DNA of 64,000 nt from Lacrimispora sp. 210928-DFI.3.58 (GTDB lineage Bacteria; Bacillota; Clostridia; Lachnospirales; Lachnospiraceae): the NCBI RefSeq assembly GCF_020554865.1, contig NZ_JAJCIC010000003.1, forward strand, positions 190,284 through 254,283. Direction: 5' to 3'. This document shows, one piece after another, positions 23,806-33,159 of the stretch. The position numbers were made by a program, and so were the translations under genes. Under the pieces are notes generated by a model, which had not been told where the DNA came from, did no database searches, and saw only the letters and a program-made list of their open reading frames with translations. Numbering within the stretch: the first letter of the stretch is position 1; the number at the start of each line of letters is the position of its first letter.

Positions 23806-25147
23806 CAGACGTTTTTTAAAGAAAGCCCTGATGATCGCCTGTCCCGTGGCCCTGCAGGGTATGCTGAACACAGTGGTGAACCTGGTGGACACCCTGATGA
23901 TCGGAAGCCTTGGGGCTACGGCCATTGCAGCCGTGGGACTGGCAAATAAAGTATTTTTTGTGTTTTCCCTGCTGGTGTTCGGCATTGTCAGCGGAAGCGG
24001 CGTGCTGGCAGCCCAGTTCTGGGGAAACAGCGATGTGAAAAATATCAGGAAGGTATTGGGCCTGTCCATTTTGTTAGCCCTGGGCGGGGCCTTGTTTTTT
24101 GTGGTGCCTTCCATTGTCCGTCCCCAGATGGTAATGCGCATATTTACCACAAGTGAGGCCAGCATTTCCCTGGGGGCCGGCTATCTGCGCATTGCAGCCC
24201 TTACCTACCCCTTTATCGCCCTTACCAATGTGTATGTGGCAATGCTGCGGGCAGTGAACCGTGTGGTGTTCCCTGTGGTGACAAGCTGTATTGCGATCAT
24301 TGTAAATATCTGCCTGAACTATGTGCTCATCTTCGGAAAGTTCGGAGCTCCCGCCCTGGGCGTGGCCGGGGCAGCTCTGGCCACCCTTACGGCCAGGATA
24401 TTGGAAATCTGCCTTGTGCTGGCATATGTATATGGGAAGCGGCTGCCTTTGGCCTGCGGCTTTTCCGGTCTCTTTGGCTGGAGCGGGCAGTTTATCAGGA
24501 AGTTTTTTGATACCTCTGCCCCTGTGATCGCCAATGAGTTCATGTGGGGGCTGGGAACCACCATGTATTCCCTGGCCTACGGCCGTATGGGGGACAATGC
24601 GGTGGCCGCTATCACCATTGCCACCACGATCCAGGATATCGTGGTGGTGCTGTTCCAGGGCTTGAGCGCTGCCACGGCAGTCATCCTGGGCAATGAGCTG
24701 GGAGGAGGGAAGCTGAAGCGGGCGGAGACCTATGCCACCCATTTCTTTATCCTGGAATTTTTTGTGATGCTGGCTTCGGCAGCAGTGGTGGTAGGGATAC
24801 GCATACCCATCATCGGCCTGTACAACATCACGCCTGAGGTCGCCCATGATGTGAACCTGTGCATCCTTCTGTTTGCCGCCTATATGCCCTTCAAGATGTT
24901 TAATTACATCAATGTGGTAGGCGTTCTTCGGAGCGGCGGGGACACGAAGATGTGCCTGTTTTTGGATACGAGCGGCGTGTGGTTTATTGGCGTGCCGCTG
25001 GCATTTTTAGGGGCTCTTGTGTGGAAGCTTCCGATCTACACCGTATATGCCCTGGTAATGCTGGAGGAGGTTTATAAGGCGGTTCTGGGGTATATCCGCT
25101 ACCGGCAGAAGAAGTGGCTGCGGAACCTGGCTGTGGAGATCACATGA
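23765..25147 (+). CDS. MATE family efflux protein
   Basis: This 460-residue, about 12-helix protein begins KKALMIACPVALQGMLNTVVNLVDTLMIGSLGATAIAAVGL, a clear MATE signature; the second half restarts at FFDTSAPVIANEFMWGLG. It overlaps the CBS protein by 41 bases. ATG codons at 23765, 23768 and 23795 are all possible starts; the first has GGAAGAG upstream. It is only distantly similar to the MATE protein at 11216 by eye. The substrate is unknown. Confidence 0.9.
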   Translation: MMQLAKSTREMFHDRRFLKKALMIACPVALQGMLNTVVNLVDTLMIGSLGATAIAAVGLANKVFFVFSLLVFGIVSGSGVLAAQFWGNSDVKNIRKVLGLSILLALGGALFFVVPSIVRPQMVMRIFTTSEASISLGAGYLRIAALTYPFIALTNVYVAMLRAVNRVVFPVVTSCIAIIVNICLNYVLIFGKFGAPALGVAGAALATLTARILEICLVLAYVYGKRLPLACGFSGLFGWSGQFIRKFFDTSAPVIANEFMWGLGTTMYSLAYGRMGDNAVAAITIATTIQDIVVVLFQGLSAATAVILGNELGGGKLKRAETYATHFFILEFFVMLASAAVVVGIRIPIIGLYNITPEVAHDVNLCILLFAAYMPFKMFNYINVVGVLRSGGDTKMCLFLDTSGVWFIGVPLAFLGALVWKLPIYTVYALVMLEEVYKAVLGYIRYRQKKWLRNLAVEIT

Positions 25148-25156
25148 TTTCCCCAC

Positions 25157-25185
25157 TTGTCAGTCTAAAAAAATCGTGTTAAGAT
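25157..25185 (+). promoter_or_regulatory. Promoter of the YebC/PmpR gene
   Basis: TTGTCA (25157-25162), 17 bases, TAAGAT (25180-25185), about 90 bases before the coding start. Confidence 0.55.
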
Positions 25186-25274
25186 AAAAAAGATATGTAT
25201 CCCTTCCTGGAGCTGCAGGTACAGGGGATAGAGTGAGAAAAAAGAAAAAAGAAAGAAGAAAGGATGTTTTACCA

Positions 25275-26003
25275 ATGTCAGGACATTCAAAATTTGCCAA
25301 CATTAAGCATAAGAAGGAGAAAAATGACGCTGCAAAGGGAAAGATATTTACTGTCATCGGACGTGAGATCGCAGTTGCAGTAAAGGAGGGCGGCCCGGAT
25401 CCGGCCAACAACAGCAAGCTCCGTGATGTAATTGCAAAGGCAAAGGCAAACAACATGCCTAACGATACCATTGACCGCGGCATCAAGAAGGCAGCAGGAG
25501 ACGCAGCCTCCGTGAACTATGAGACCCTTACATACGAAGGGTACGGCCCCAGCGGCGTAGCGATTATCGTAGATACTCTGACAGACAACAAGAACCGTAC
25601 AGCAGCAAATGTGAGGAGCGCCTTCACAAAGGGAAGCGGCAATGTAGGCACACCGGGAAGCGTATCCTACATGTTTGACAAGAAGGGCCAGATCATCATT
25701 GACAAGGAAGAGTGCGAGATGGACGCTGACGAGCTCATGATGGTTGCCTTAGATGCAGGCGCAGAGGACTTCTCTGAGGAGGAGGACAGCTTTGAGGTGA
25801 TCACTGCTCCGGAGGATTTTTCCGCTGTCCGTGAGGCCTTAGAAGCTCAGAAGATCCCCATGCTGCAGGCCGATGTTACCATGATCCCACAGACCTGGGT
25901 AGAGCTTTCCGATGAGGAGGATATCAAGAAGCTGACCAGGATCCTGGATCTGCTGGATGAGGACGATGACGTCCAGGCTGTCTACCACAACTGGGATGAA
26001 TAA
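25275..26003 (+). CDS. YebC/PmpR family protein
   Basis: The 242-residue protein starts [32 protein letters not shown], the hallmark of the family; in-frame codons upstream are excluded because conserved members begin here. Three domains are present with the usual acidic C-terminus ([27 protein letters not shown]). Members act as DNA-binding regulators or translation factors that ease ribosome stalling at proline stretches, depending on species. It is monocistronic, with its own promoter and terminator. Confidence 0.93.
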   Translation: MSGHSKFANIKHKKEKNDAAKGKIFTVIGREIAVAVKEGGPDPANNSKLRDVIAKAKANNMPNDTIDRGIKKAAGDAASVNYETLTYEGYGPSGVAIIVDTLTDNKNRTAANVRSAFTKGSGNVGTPGSVSYMFDKKGQIIIDKEECEMDADELMMVALDAGAEDFSEEEDSFEVITAPEDFSAVREALEAQKIPMLQADVTMIPQTWVELSDEEDIKKLTRILDLLDEDDDVQAVYHNWDE

Positions 26004-26018
26004 TATAAATTAATTGTG

Positions 26019-26065
26019 AAAAGCTCCTTTTTGAACGTCATTGATTGGTCAGAGAGGAGCTTTTT
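26019..26065 (+). terminator. Rho-independent terminator after the YebC/PmpR gene
   Basis: AAAAGCTCCT (26019-26028) pairs with AGGAGCTTTT (26055-26064), ending in a T-run. Confidence 0.85.
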
Positions 26066-26086
26066 GTTATTGGATGGAGGTTGCTT

Positions 26087-26122
26087 GAAATTGCTTTGGA
26101 AATTGCTTTGGAAATTGCTTTG
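26087..26122 (+). repeat. Three perfect tandem copies of a 12-mer
   Basis: GAAATTGCTTTG occurs three times without a gap, at 26087, 26099 and 26111, in the 80 bases between a terminator and the nitrilase gene. It looks like replication slippage and may vary between strains. Confidence 0.9.
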
Positions 26123-26145
26123 GAACAGGTGGGAGTAAGGAGGTT

Positions 26146-26979
26146 ATGATGAGAAAATTGAGATTGGCCTTAGTACAGATGGAGGTTGTCCCGGGGGTAG
26201 AAAGGAATCTTGAGACAGCCAGAAAAGGGGTAAAAAAAGCTGCAGAGCAGGGAGCAGAACTGGTGGTGCTGCCGGAGATGTTCTGCTGCCTGTATCAAAA
26301 TTCTGAATTTGTGCGAAGGAAGGAGCCGAAAGGAGGACAGATCTGGCAGGCTTTAAAGGAGATGGCTGCGGATAACAGCGTATATCTGGTGGGAGGCTCC
26401 ATGCCGGAGGAAGAGGGGGGAAAGATTTATAATACCAGCTTCATTTTTGACCCGGAGGGCCTGCAGATCGGAAGGCACAGAAAGGTGCACCTGTTTGATA
26501 TCGATGTGCCGGGGGGACAGCAGTTTTTTGAGAGCAGGGTATTTTCTCCGGGAAATGATGTGACAGTCGTGGATACGGCTTTTGGGAAGGTGGGAGTCTG
26601 CCTGTGCTTTGACATCCGCTTTCCGGAGCTGTCCCGGATCATGGCGCTGCAGGGGGCGGAGGCTATCATAATCCCCGCGGCCTTCAATATGACTACGGGG
26701 CCGGCCCATTGGGAGCTTCATTTCAGAGGAAGGGCAGTGGATAACCAGCTGTTCATGGCAGGCTGCGCTCCTGCCAGGGATGTAAACGGCCCCTATGTCT
26801 CCTATGGAAATTCCATCGTAACAGATCCATGGGGGAGGATCCTTGGCAGGCTGGATGAGAAGCCGGGCATCCTGGTGCAGGAGATCGACCTGGATGCGAT
26901 CAAGGCTGTCAGGGAGCAGCTTCCCCTCATAAAAAACAGAAGAAAGGATTTGTATCATATCGGGCTATCCGGCATATAA
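26146..26979 (+). CDS. Carbon-nitrogen hydrolase (nitrilase superfamily, omega-amidase-like)
   Basis: The 277-residue protein carries the Glu-Lys-Cys triad of the superfamily: Glu in ELVVLPEMFCCLY, Lys in RHRKVHLFDIDVPGG, and Cys in GVCLCFDIRFPELSR. The family hydrolyses amides. The sequence most resembles omega-amidases, which act on alpha-ketoglutaramate or similar products; the exact substrate is inferred only. Two adjacent ATG codons (26146 and 26149) follow AAGGAGGTT. It is followed after 27 bases by yqfC. Confidence 0.88.
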   Translation: MMRKLRLALVQMEVVPGVERNLETARKGVKKAAEQGAELVVLPEMFCCLYQNSEFVRRKEPKGGQIWQALKEMAADNSVYLVGGSMPEEEGGKIYNTSFIFDPEGLQIGRHRKVHLFDIDVPGGQQFFESRVFSPGNDVTVVDTAFGKVGVCLCFDIRFPELSRIMALQGAEAIIIPAAFNMTTGPAHWELHFRGRAVDNQLFMAGCAPARDVNGPYVSYGNSIVTDPWGRILGRLDEKPGILVQEIDLDAIKAVREQLPLIKNRRKDLYHIGLSGI

Positions 26980-27006
26980 TAAAAGGAACCAGTGTAGCAG
27001 GAGCGT

Positions 27007-27282
27007 ATGGATATGGCATGGGTATCAAAGGCAGCAGCAGTATCAGCACTGGGGCTTCCCAGAGATGTGATCCTGGGAGATGTGCTTGTGAGCTTTGTAG
27101 GGCGGCGGGAGGTGTGCATTGAGAACTACAGGAGCATCCTGATGTACACAGATACCCTGGTGAAGCTCCAGGCACAAAACTGCCGCATCCTGATCCATGG
27201 CTCCGGCCTGTGCATCGAATACTACACGGCGGAGGAAATGAAGATAACAGGGACAATTGCATCGGTAGACTTTGAAACGTGA
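27007..27282 (+). CDS. yqfC: Sporulation protein YqfC
   Basis: This 91-residue protein matches YqfC/YabP-type sporulation proteins: GLPRDVILGDVLVSFVGRREVCIENYRSIL and ILIHGSGLCIEYYTAEEMKITG. In Bacillus yqfC and yqfD are mother-cell genes made under sigma-E and needed for efficient spore formation. Its place just before yqfD and phoH confirms the call. AGCAGGAGC lies upstream of the ATG. Confidence 0.9.
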   Translation: MDMAWVSKAAAVSALGLPRDVILGDVLVSFVGRREVCIENYRSILMYTDTLVKLQAQNCRILIHGSGLCIEYYTAEEMKITGTIASVDFET

Positions 27283-27343
27283 CAGCCCGTGCAGATGAGC
27301 TGGCCGGAAGTGCCGAGGAAGCTGGCATAAGGAGGGAACCTCT

Positions 27344-28579
27344 TTGATCACATGGCTTTTACATAACTGGAAGGGATACGTGAAGATACGGCTCCAGGGC
27401 TATTCCCCGGAGCGTTTTTTAAATCTCTGCAATGCCCGCGGTCTGGAGCTGTGGGGGCTTGTCTGCGGCCCTGAGGGGGATTACGAATGTTATATGACAA
27501 TTGAGTCCTACCGCCGTGTAAGGCCCTTGGTGCGAAAGGCCAGGGTGAGGCTGCGCATCCTAGGCCGCTTTGGCCTTCCTTTTTTTATGTACAGGCACAG
27601 AAAGCGCTGGTATTATGCAGCCGGAATAGGCGGATTCTTTGGGATCCTATGGATCATGACGTTATTTATCTGGGATATCCAGTTTGAAGGAAATTACCGG
27701 TACACGTACGATACACTGGTGAAATGGCTGGAAACCCAGGACACCTACTATGGGATGTTAAAATCCAGGATCAACTGTGAGGATCTGGAGGCAGCCATCC
27801 GCACGAGCTTTCCGGAGATTACCTGGGTCTCTGCACGGGTATCGGGAACAAGGCTTCTGATCCACATCAAAGAAAATGAGGTCCTCTCTGTGATCCCTGA
27901 TAAGGATGATACCCCCAGAGACATTGTGGCGTCAAAATCAGGTATTATCACCTCCATGGTAGTGCGCCAGGGCATTGCCCAGGTGGCGCCAGGTGACGAG
28001 GTGGAGGCGGGCCAGGTGCTGGTAAAAGGGCGCATTCCCATTATCGGTGACAGCGGGGAGGAGCTGAGTGCCTACTATGTCCCCGCAGATGCTGACATCC
28101 GGGCCAGGACAATGACACAGTACGAAAAACGGTTTCCTCTGGTGCATCAGGTGCGCATTCCCACAGGGGAAAGGCGGAGGGGATGGTACATAAAAGCAGG
28201 AAAATGGTCCTTTACCCTTCTCATGCCCACTGCCTCAAAGCTGGAATGGGATTATTCCATGGAGGAGAAGCAGCTCAAGCTGTTTTCCAATTTTTATCTT
28301 CCCTTTTATCTGGGGAATATCGAGGGGCATGAGATGGTATCCTATGAAAGGAACTACACAAGATCAGAGCTGGAAGCATTGGCAGGATCCATCTATTCCC
28401 AATTCGCAGAAAATTTAGAGGAAAAAGGGGTACACATTCTTGAAAATGATGATAGAATAGATACAAGTGCAGCCGGAAGCGTGATATCCGGAACCCTGGT
28501 GACAGAGGAATCCATTGTGGAGCATCAGCCCATTACGGAGGAGGAGCCGGGGATGACTATAGATTCAGAGGAGACGTAA
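27344..28579 (+). CDS. yqfD: Sporulation protein YqfD
   Basis: A TTG start at 27344 lies seven bases after GGAGGG. The 411-residue protein has a cytosolic N-terminal ~85 residues (GYVKIRLQGYSPERFLNLCNARG), then one membrane segment (YYAAGIGGFFGILWIMTLFIWDIQF). A large extracytoplasmic domain follows, of POTRA/FtsQ-like character (FEGNYRYTYDTL). This matches YqfD, a mother-cell membrane protein of sporulation. It follows yqfC by 61 bases and precedes phoH by nine. Confidence 0.93.
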   Translation: MITWLLHNWKGYVKIRLQGYSPERFLNLCNARGLELWGLVCGPEGDYECYMTIESYRRVRPLVRKARVRLRILGRFGLPFFMYRHRKRWYYAAGIGGFFGILWIMTLFIWDIQFEGNYRYTYDTLVKWLETQDTYYGMLKSRINCEDLEAAIRTSFPEITWVSARVSGTRLLIHIKENEVLSVIPDKDDTPRDIVASKSGIITSMVVRQGIAQVAPGDEVEAGQVLVKGRIPIIGDSGEELSAYYVPADADIRARTMTQYEKRFPLVHQVRIPTGERRRGWYIKAGKWSFTLLMPTASKLEWDYSMEEKQLKLFSNFYLPFYLGNIEGHEMVSYERNYTRSELEALAGSIYSQFAENLEEKGVHILENDDRIDTSAAGSVISGTLVTEESIVEHQPITEEEPGMTIDSEET

Positions 28580-28588
28580 CATAGCCTA

Positions 28589-29635
28589 ATGAGTGTAATT
28601 GAGACAATGATCGACATTCCGGCAGAGCATGAGCGGAATGTCTGCGGACAGTTTGATGCTTACTTAAAGAAAATAGAGCGCACGCTCCACGTCACCATGA
28701 TCGCCAGGGACGGAGAGATCAAGATCATCGGGCCGGAGAAGACGATCGGCCAGGCAAAGAGCGTATTCAGCAATCTGATCGAGCTTTCAAAGCGGGGCAA
28801 TGCCATTACGGAGCAGAATGTGGACTACGCCCTGTCCCTGTCATTTACGGAAAATGACGGACAGATACTGGAGATCGACAAGGACATCATCTGCAGGACT
28901 GTCACAGGAAAGCCGGTAAAGCCAAAGACCCTGGGGCAGAAGCAGTATGTGGATTCCATCCGGAAGAAAATGATCGTGTTCGGTATCGGCCCGGCCGGTA
29001 CAGGAAAGACCTACCTTGCCATGGCCATGGCGATCCAGGCCTTTAAAAACGGCGAGGTGGGAAGGATCATACTGACCCGCCCTGCCATTGAGGCGGGAGA
29101 AAAGCTGGGCTTTCTGCCGGGAGATCTCCAGAGTAAGATCGACCCTTACCTCCGCCCTCTCTACGATGCCCTTTACCAGATCATGGGGGCGGAGAGCTAC
29201 CTGCACAATTCAGAGAAGGGGCTTATCGAGGTGGCTCCCCTTGCCTATATGAGAGGCCGTACCCTGGATAACGCCTATATCATCCTGGATGAGGCCCAGA
29301 ATACCACCCCGGCTCAGATGAAGATGTTTCTTACCAGGATCGGCTTTGGCTCAAAGGTGATCATCACCGGCGACCAGACCCAGAAGGACCTGCCATCCGG
29401 CGCTGTGTCCGGCCTTGATACGGCCCTAAAGGTGCTGAAGAAGATCGATGATATCGGCTTCTGCTATCTGACAAGCTCTGACGTGGTGCGCCATCCCCTG
29501 GTGCAGAAGATCGTCCAGGCCTATGACGATTATGAGAAGAAGGCAGGACCGAAAAAGGGCGGTGCTCCCAGGGAGAAGGAGTTTAAGGGAGCTGGGAAGG
29601 CACCGAAGCTTCGGAGGGCGAAGGTACGTTTTTGA
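28589..29635 (+). CDS. PhoH family ATPase
   Basis: The 348-residue protein has the PhoH ATPase core: Walker A GIGPAGTGKTYLAMAMA (near residue 135), RPAIEAGEKLGFLPGDL, Walker B YIILDEAQNTTPAQMK, and VITGDQTQKDLPSG. An N-terminal KH-like nucleic-acid-binding region precedes it. A role in RNA metabolism is likely, since it pairs with the rRNA enzyme YbeY 16 bases downstream. The basic C-terminal tail (KKGGAPREKEFKGAGKAPKLRRAK) could bind RNA. Confidence 0.93.
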   Translation: MSVIETMIDIPAEHERNVCGQFDAYLKKIERTLHVTMIARDGEIKIIGPEKTIGQAKSVFSNLIELSKRGNAITEQNVDYALSLSFTENDGQILEIDKDIICRTVTGKPVKPKTLGQKQYVDSIRKKMIVFGIGPAGTGKTYLAMAMAIQAFKNGEVGRIILTRPAIEAGEKLGFLPGDLQSKIDPYLRPLYDALYQIMGAESYLHNSEKGLIEVAPLAYMRGRTLDNAYIILDEAQNTTPAQMKMFLTRIGFGSKVIITGDQTQKDLPSGAVSGLDTALKVLKKIDDIGFCYLTSSDVVRHPLVQKIVQAYDDYEKKAGPKKGGAPREKEFKGAGKAPKLRRAKVRF

Positions 29636-29651
29636 GAGAGAGGAACTGTGT

Positions 29652-30149
29652 ATGACGATTACAGTGGAATACGAGGCAGAAAAAAGGCTGGATCTTCCCT
29701 ATGAGGAGATCATAAATGACATTGTGACAGCGGCACTGGATTATGAAAAATGCCCCTACGAGGCAGAAGTAAACGTCATTTTGACAGATAATGCATCCAT
29801 ACAGGAGATCAACCGGGAGCAGCGCCGAATCGATGCACCCACAGACGTGCTCTCCTTCCCGCTGGTGGACTATGAAAGCCCTGCGGACTTTGACCACGTG
29901 GAGGAGGCTGTGGAGGATTATTTTAATCCGGAGACGGGGGAGCTGATGTTGGGAGACATTGTGATCTCCGTGGACAAGGTGGAGGAGCAGGCAGAAAAAT
30001 ACGGTCATTCCCAGACAAGAGAGCTGGCCTTCCTGACCGCTCACAGCATGCTCCATCTGTGCGGCTATGACCACATGGAGGAGGAGGAGCGCCTGGAAAT
30101 GGAAAGGCGTCAGAGAGAGATACTTGACATGAGGGGGTACAAGAGATGA
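29652..30149 (+). CDS. ybeY: rRNA maturation endoribonuclease YbeY
   Basis: YbeY is a zinc RNase that helps mature the 3' end of 16S rRNA and control ribosome quality. The 165-residue protein has the zinc motif HSMLHLCGYDHMEEEE (three histidines) and INREQRRIDAPTDVLSFPL. ATG at 29652 follows GAGAGGAAC and fits the family start; an upstream in-frame start would overlap phoH. The stop overlaps the next gene start (ATGA, 30146-30149). Confidence 0.95.
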   Translation: MTITVEYEAEKRLDLPYEEIINDIVTAALDYEKCPYEAEVNVILTDNASIQEINREQRRIDAPTDVLSFPLVDYESPADFDHVEEAVEDYFNPETGELMLGDIVISVDKVEEQAEKYGHSQTRELAFLTAHSMLHLCGYDHMEEEERLEMERRQREILDMRGYKR

Positions 30150-31339
30150 GAAGCAGGCGAGGATGGCGGCAATGGTTTGGACTCTGGGGGGCAGCGGCTC
30201 TTTCCATGGCAGCAGCGCTGTCTCTGACAGGCTGCTCCAAAGAGGCAGCAGTGGCCCCGGCTCCCACCAAAGGGACAGAGGCAGCCACAGAAGCGCCTAC
30301 GCCTGCTGCGGATATTACAATATACTCAGATGAGGAGAAACAGGAAGAGCCTGATATCGGGGATACGGACTACTATCTGCCCGAAGAGCGGGAGGAAGAG
30401 GACGGACGTATCCGCAGCTATCTGACTGGCCAGATGGTGGACGTATCAAAGGGAAATCGCCGGCCTGTAGCTGTCATGATGAGCAATGACAAGGAGGCCA
30501 GGCCCCAATACGGCATCAACAGGGCCGGCGTTGTCTACGAGGCTCCGGTGGAGGGCGGCATGAACCGCTATATGGCGATCCTGGAGGATTATGATGATCT
30601 GGACAGGATCGGCTCCGTGCGCAGCTGCCGGACCTACTATACGTATTTTGCCAGGGAATTTGACGCCATCTACGCTCACTACGGCCAGAGCACCTTTGCA
30701 AAGCCCTATCTGGACAATGTGGACAACATCAACGGTCTGGATGCCATCGGAGGAACGGCCTACTACAGGAGCAAGGACAAGAAATCCCCGCACAATGCCT
30801 ACACAAGCGGGGAGCGCCTACAGAAATCCATCGGGATTCTGGGCTATTCCCAGGAGTACGATCCCTCCTATAAGGGCCATTACCTCTTTGCCAGGGACGG
30901 CATGGAGGTGTCCTTAGACGACAGGCCGGGAGTCATGGATGCAGCCGTCTTAAAGCCGGGCTATGCCATGAACCAGGCCACCTTCCGGTATGATGAGTCA
31001 GACGGACTCTATCACCGTTACCAGTACGGCGGCGTCCACGAGGGCAGCGAGGGCCCCATTACGGCAAAAAATGTGATCTTCCAGTATTGCCAGTCCGGCT
31101 ATTATGCCACCACGGAATATCTGGCGATCAATGTACATACCTCTGAGTGCGGCTACTTTATGACCGGGGGAAAAGCGATTCCCATCAGCTGGGAAAAGGA
31201 CGGGGAATTTGGCGTTACCCATTATTATGATTTGGACCACAGGGAAGTAGTGTTCAATCAGGGCCAGACCTGGGTATGCATTATATCTACAAGGGATTTT
31301 GATAAATCCCAGATTTTGGGAAAAGACGGAGCACAGTAA
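30146..31339 (+). CDS. DUF3048 domain lipoprotein (YerB-like)
   Basis: The 397-residue protein has a lipoprotein signal with Cys30 in LSLTGCSKEA. A Thr/Ala/Glu-rich spacer (about 31-95) precedes the DUF3048 domain: RPVAVMMSNDKEARPQYGINRAGVVYEAPVEGGMNR, RIGSVRSCRTYY and HYGQSTFAKPYL. The C-terminal DUF3048 subdomain (about 270-390) includes SWEKDGEFGVTHYYDL. It should be anchored on the outer face of the membrane. The biochemical role is not established; the Bacillus homologue YerB belongs to the same domain family. Confidence 0.85.
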   Translation: MRSRRGWRQWFGLWGAAALSMAAALSLTGCSKEAAVAPAPTKGTEAATEAPTPAADITIYSDEEKQEEPDIGDTDYYLPEEREEEDGRIRSYLTGQMVDVSKGNRRPVAVMMSNDKEARPQYGINRAGVVYEAPVEGGMNRYMAILEDYDDLDRIGSVRSCRTYYTYFAREFDAIYAHYGQSTFAKPYLDNVDNINGLDAIGGTAYYRSKDKKSPHNAYTSGERLQKSIGILGYSQEYDPSYKGHYLFARDGMEVSLDDRPGVMDAAVLKPGYAMNQATFRYDESDGLYHRYQYGGVHEGSEGPITAKNVIFQYCQSGYYATTEYLAINVHTSECGYFMTGGKAIPISWEKDGEFGVTHYYDLDHREVVFNQGQTWVCIISTRDFDKSQILGKDGAQ

Positions 31340-31345
31340 AGAGAA

Positions 31346-33046
31346 ATGAAACAGGGCAGAAAGAAATCGAACACCGGACAGCAAAAGGCGGCCAACTTCG
31401 TGATACAGGGCAGTATTCTGGCAATGGCAGGTATCCTGGTGCGCATCATCGGCATGCTGTACCGGATGCCTCTAAACGATATCATTGGCAAACAGGGAAA
31501 CGGCTATTATACTTCGGCCTACAATGTCTACAACATTCTTCTGATCCTTTCCTCTTACAGCATGCCTGTGGCAGTATCAAAGATGATCTCCTCCCGCCTG
31601 GCGAGAGGGGAGTACAAAAACTGCAGGCGCATTTTAAAGACAGGGCTTATCTATGCGACCATTGCAGGAGGCATAGCGGCGGCCGTGCTCTGGTTCGGGG
31701 CAGATGCATTTGCAGAGATGATAAAGACGCCCTTTTCCCGGTATGCTCTGAAGACGCTGGCTCCCACTATCTGGATCATGGCTTATCTGGGAGTCTTAAG
31801 AGGCTATTTCCAGGGCACAGGCACCATGGTGCCCACGGCTGTATCACAGATACTGGAGCAGATCGTAAATGCAGTGGTGAGCGTGGTCGCAGCAGGACTT
31901 CTTTTCAATGTGGGAGTTTCCATGAATGCAGCCCAGGGGGCAGAGGATTATTCCTATGCTCTGGGCGCTGCCGGAGGAACCATCGGCACGGGAGCAGGGG
32001 CATTGACCGCTCTGATCTTCTTTATGATCCTGACTGCCACAAAGGGCAGGAGTGCAGTGGGCTCCTCAGGGGACAGAAGAGAGGATCGCGGCCGGGTGGA
32101 AAGCTATGGACGTCTCTTTTACATCCTGACGGTCACAGTGGTCCCCATCGTGGTGAGCAGCGGCATTTACAACTGTTCCAACGTGATCGATAATTATCTC
32201 TTCGGCCAGGGGATGGACAAGCTGGGCTACAGCGCAGCTGCCATTGCTATTTTCTGGGGAGCTTTAGGGCAGTACCAGCTCCTGTTCAATATACCGGTGG
32301 CTGTGTCAAACTCCCTTTCCTCCTCGCTGATCCCATCCCTCACGAGAGCAGTCTCCAGCGGCAACAGGGAGCAGACTTTAGAGCGTATCGCCACCTCCAT
32401 CCGGTTTTCTCTTTTGATCGCCATTCCGGCAGCGGTTGGGATCACGGTGCTGGCAGAGCCAGTGTGTAACCTTCTGTTTATCAGCGAGGACAACAGCCTG
32501 TTGATCCGCCTTTCCATGGTGGGCTCTCTGGCTGTGGTCTTTTACTCCCTGTCTACGGTCACCAATGCCATTCTCCAAGGGCTCAACAGGATGGACGCGC
32601 CCATCCGCCATGCAGTGGCAGCCCTTGTCATCCATGTGGCTGTCCTGGAGCTGTTCCTTAAGGTCCTTAAGATGGGGATATACAGTGTGGTATTTGCCAA
32701 CATCATATTTGCCCTGGTGATGTGCCTGTTAAATGCAAGGACCATCGAGGTGGTTGCAGGATACGACCAGGAGTATAAAAAGTCCTTTCTTCTGCCAACG
32801 GTCTGTGCCCTGCTCATGGGAGCGGCGGCTTACGGGGTGTACAGGGGCGTGGAGCTTATCCTTCCTTCCTCCCTTATGAGAGGCAGGTTGGGCATGGCTC
32901 TGGTGGTGCTGCCTGCGGTGGCGGCTGCCATTGTGGTGTACGGCGTGCTTTTGGTGAAGACAGGGGCGGTGAACGAGAAGGAACTCAAGGGAATGCCCAT
33001 GGGGACAAAGCTTGTGAGGATATTGAAAAAGGTCCGTCTTTTGTAA
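31346..33046 (+). CDS. SpoVB/MurJ-like polysaccharide flippase (MOP superfamily)
   Basis: The 566-residue integral membrane protein has about 14 hydrophobic segments. Its start (NFVIQGSILAMAGILVRIIGMLYRMPLNDIIGKQGNGYY) is characteristic of the SpoVB/YtgP branch of lipid-linked oligosaccharide flippases. Such proteins move lipid II or related precursors across the membrane, SpoVB for the spore cortex. Sporulation genes at 27-28 kb and the BofC-like gene just downstream fit the SpoVB idea. Housekeeping MurJ activity cannot be excluded. Confidence 0.85.
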   Translation: MKQGRKKSNTGQQKAANFVIQGSILAMAGILVRIIGMLYRMPLNDIIGKQGNGYYTSAYNVYNILLILSSYSMPVAVSKMISSRLARGEYKNCRRILKTGLIYATIAGGIAAAVLWFGADAFAEMIKTPFSRYALKTLAPTIWIMAYLGVLRGYFQGTGTMVPTAVSQILEQIVNAVVSVVAAGLLFNVGVSMNAAQGAEDYSYALGAAGGTIGTGAGALTALIFFMILTATKGRSAVGSSGDRREDRGRVESYGRLFYILTVTVVPIVVSSGIYNCSNVIDNYLFGQGMDKLGYSAAAIAIFWGALGQYQLLFNIPVAVSNSLSSSLIPSLTRAVSSGNREQTLERIATSIRFSLLIAIPAAVGITVLAEPVCNLLFISEDNSLLIRLSMVGSLAVVFYSLSTVTNAILQGLNRMDAPIRHAVAALVIHVAVLELFLKVLKMGIYSVVFANIIFALVMCLLNARTIEVVAGYDQEYKKSFLLPTVCALLMGAAAYGVYRGVELILPSSLMRGRLGMALVVLPAVAAAIVVYGVLLVKTGAVNEKELKGMPMGTKLVRILKKVRLL

Positions 33047-33159
33047 TGGCGGAAAGAGCGGCGTTTGCCGGTTTTTGCCGCAGCTGCAGGAAAATTGAAA
33101 AAATGTGATTAAAACAGAGAGAGAAAGCAGATACTAACGCTAAAAGGAGGTAAAGCTCT

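Noticed and set aside
24074..24847. Long minus-strand ORF opposite the second MATE gene
   Set aside because: Same reason: composition is that of the reverse complement of a membrane protein and it lies entirely within a confident gene.
26087..26122. CRISPR-like repeats
   Set aside because: The three 12-mers are contiguous with no spacers and there are no cas genes in the window.
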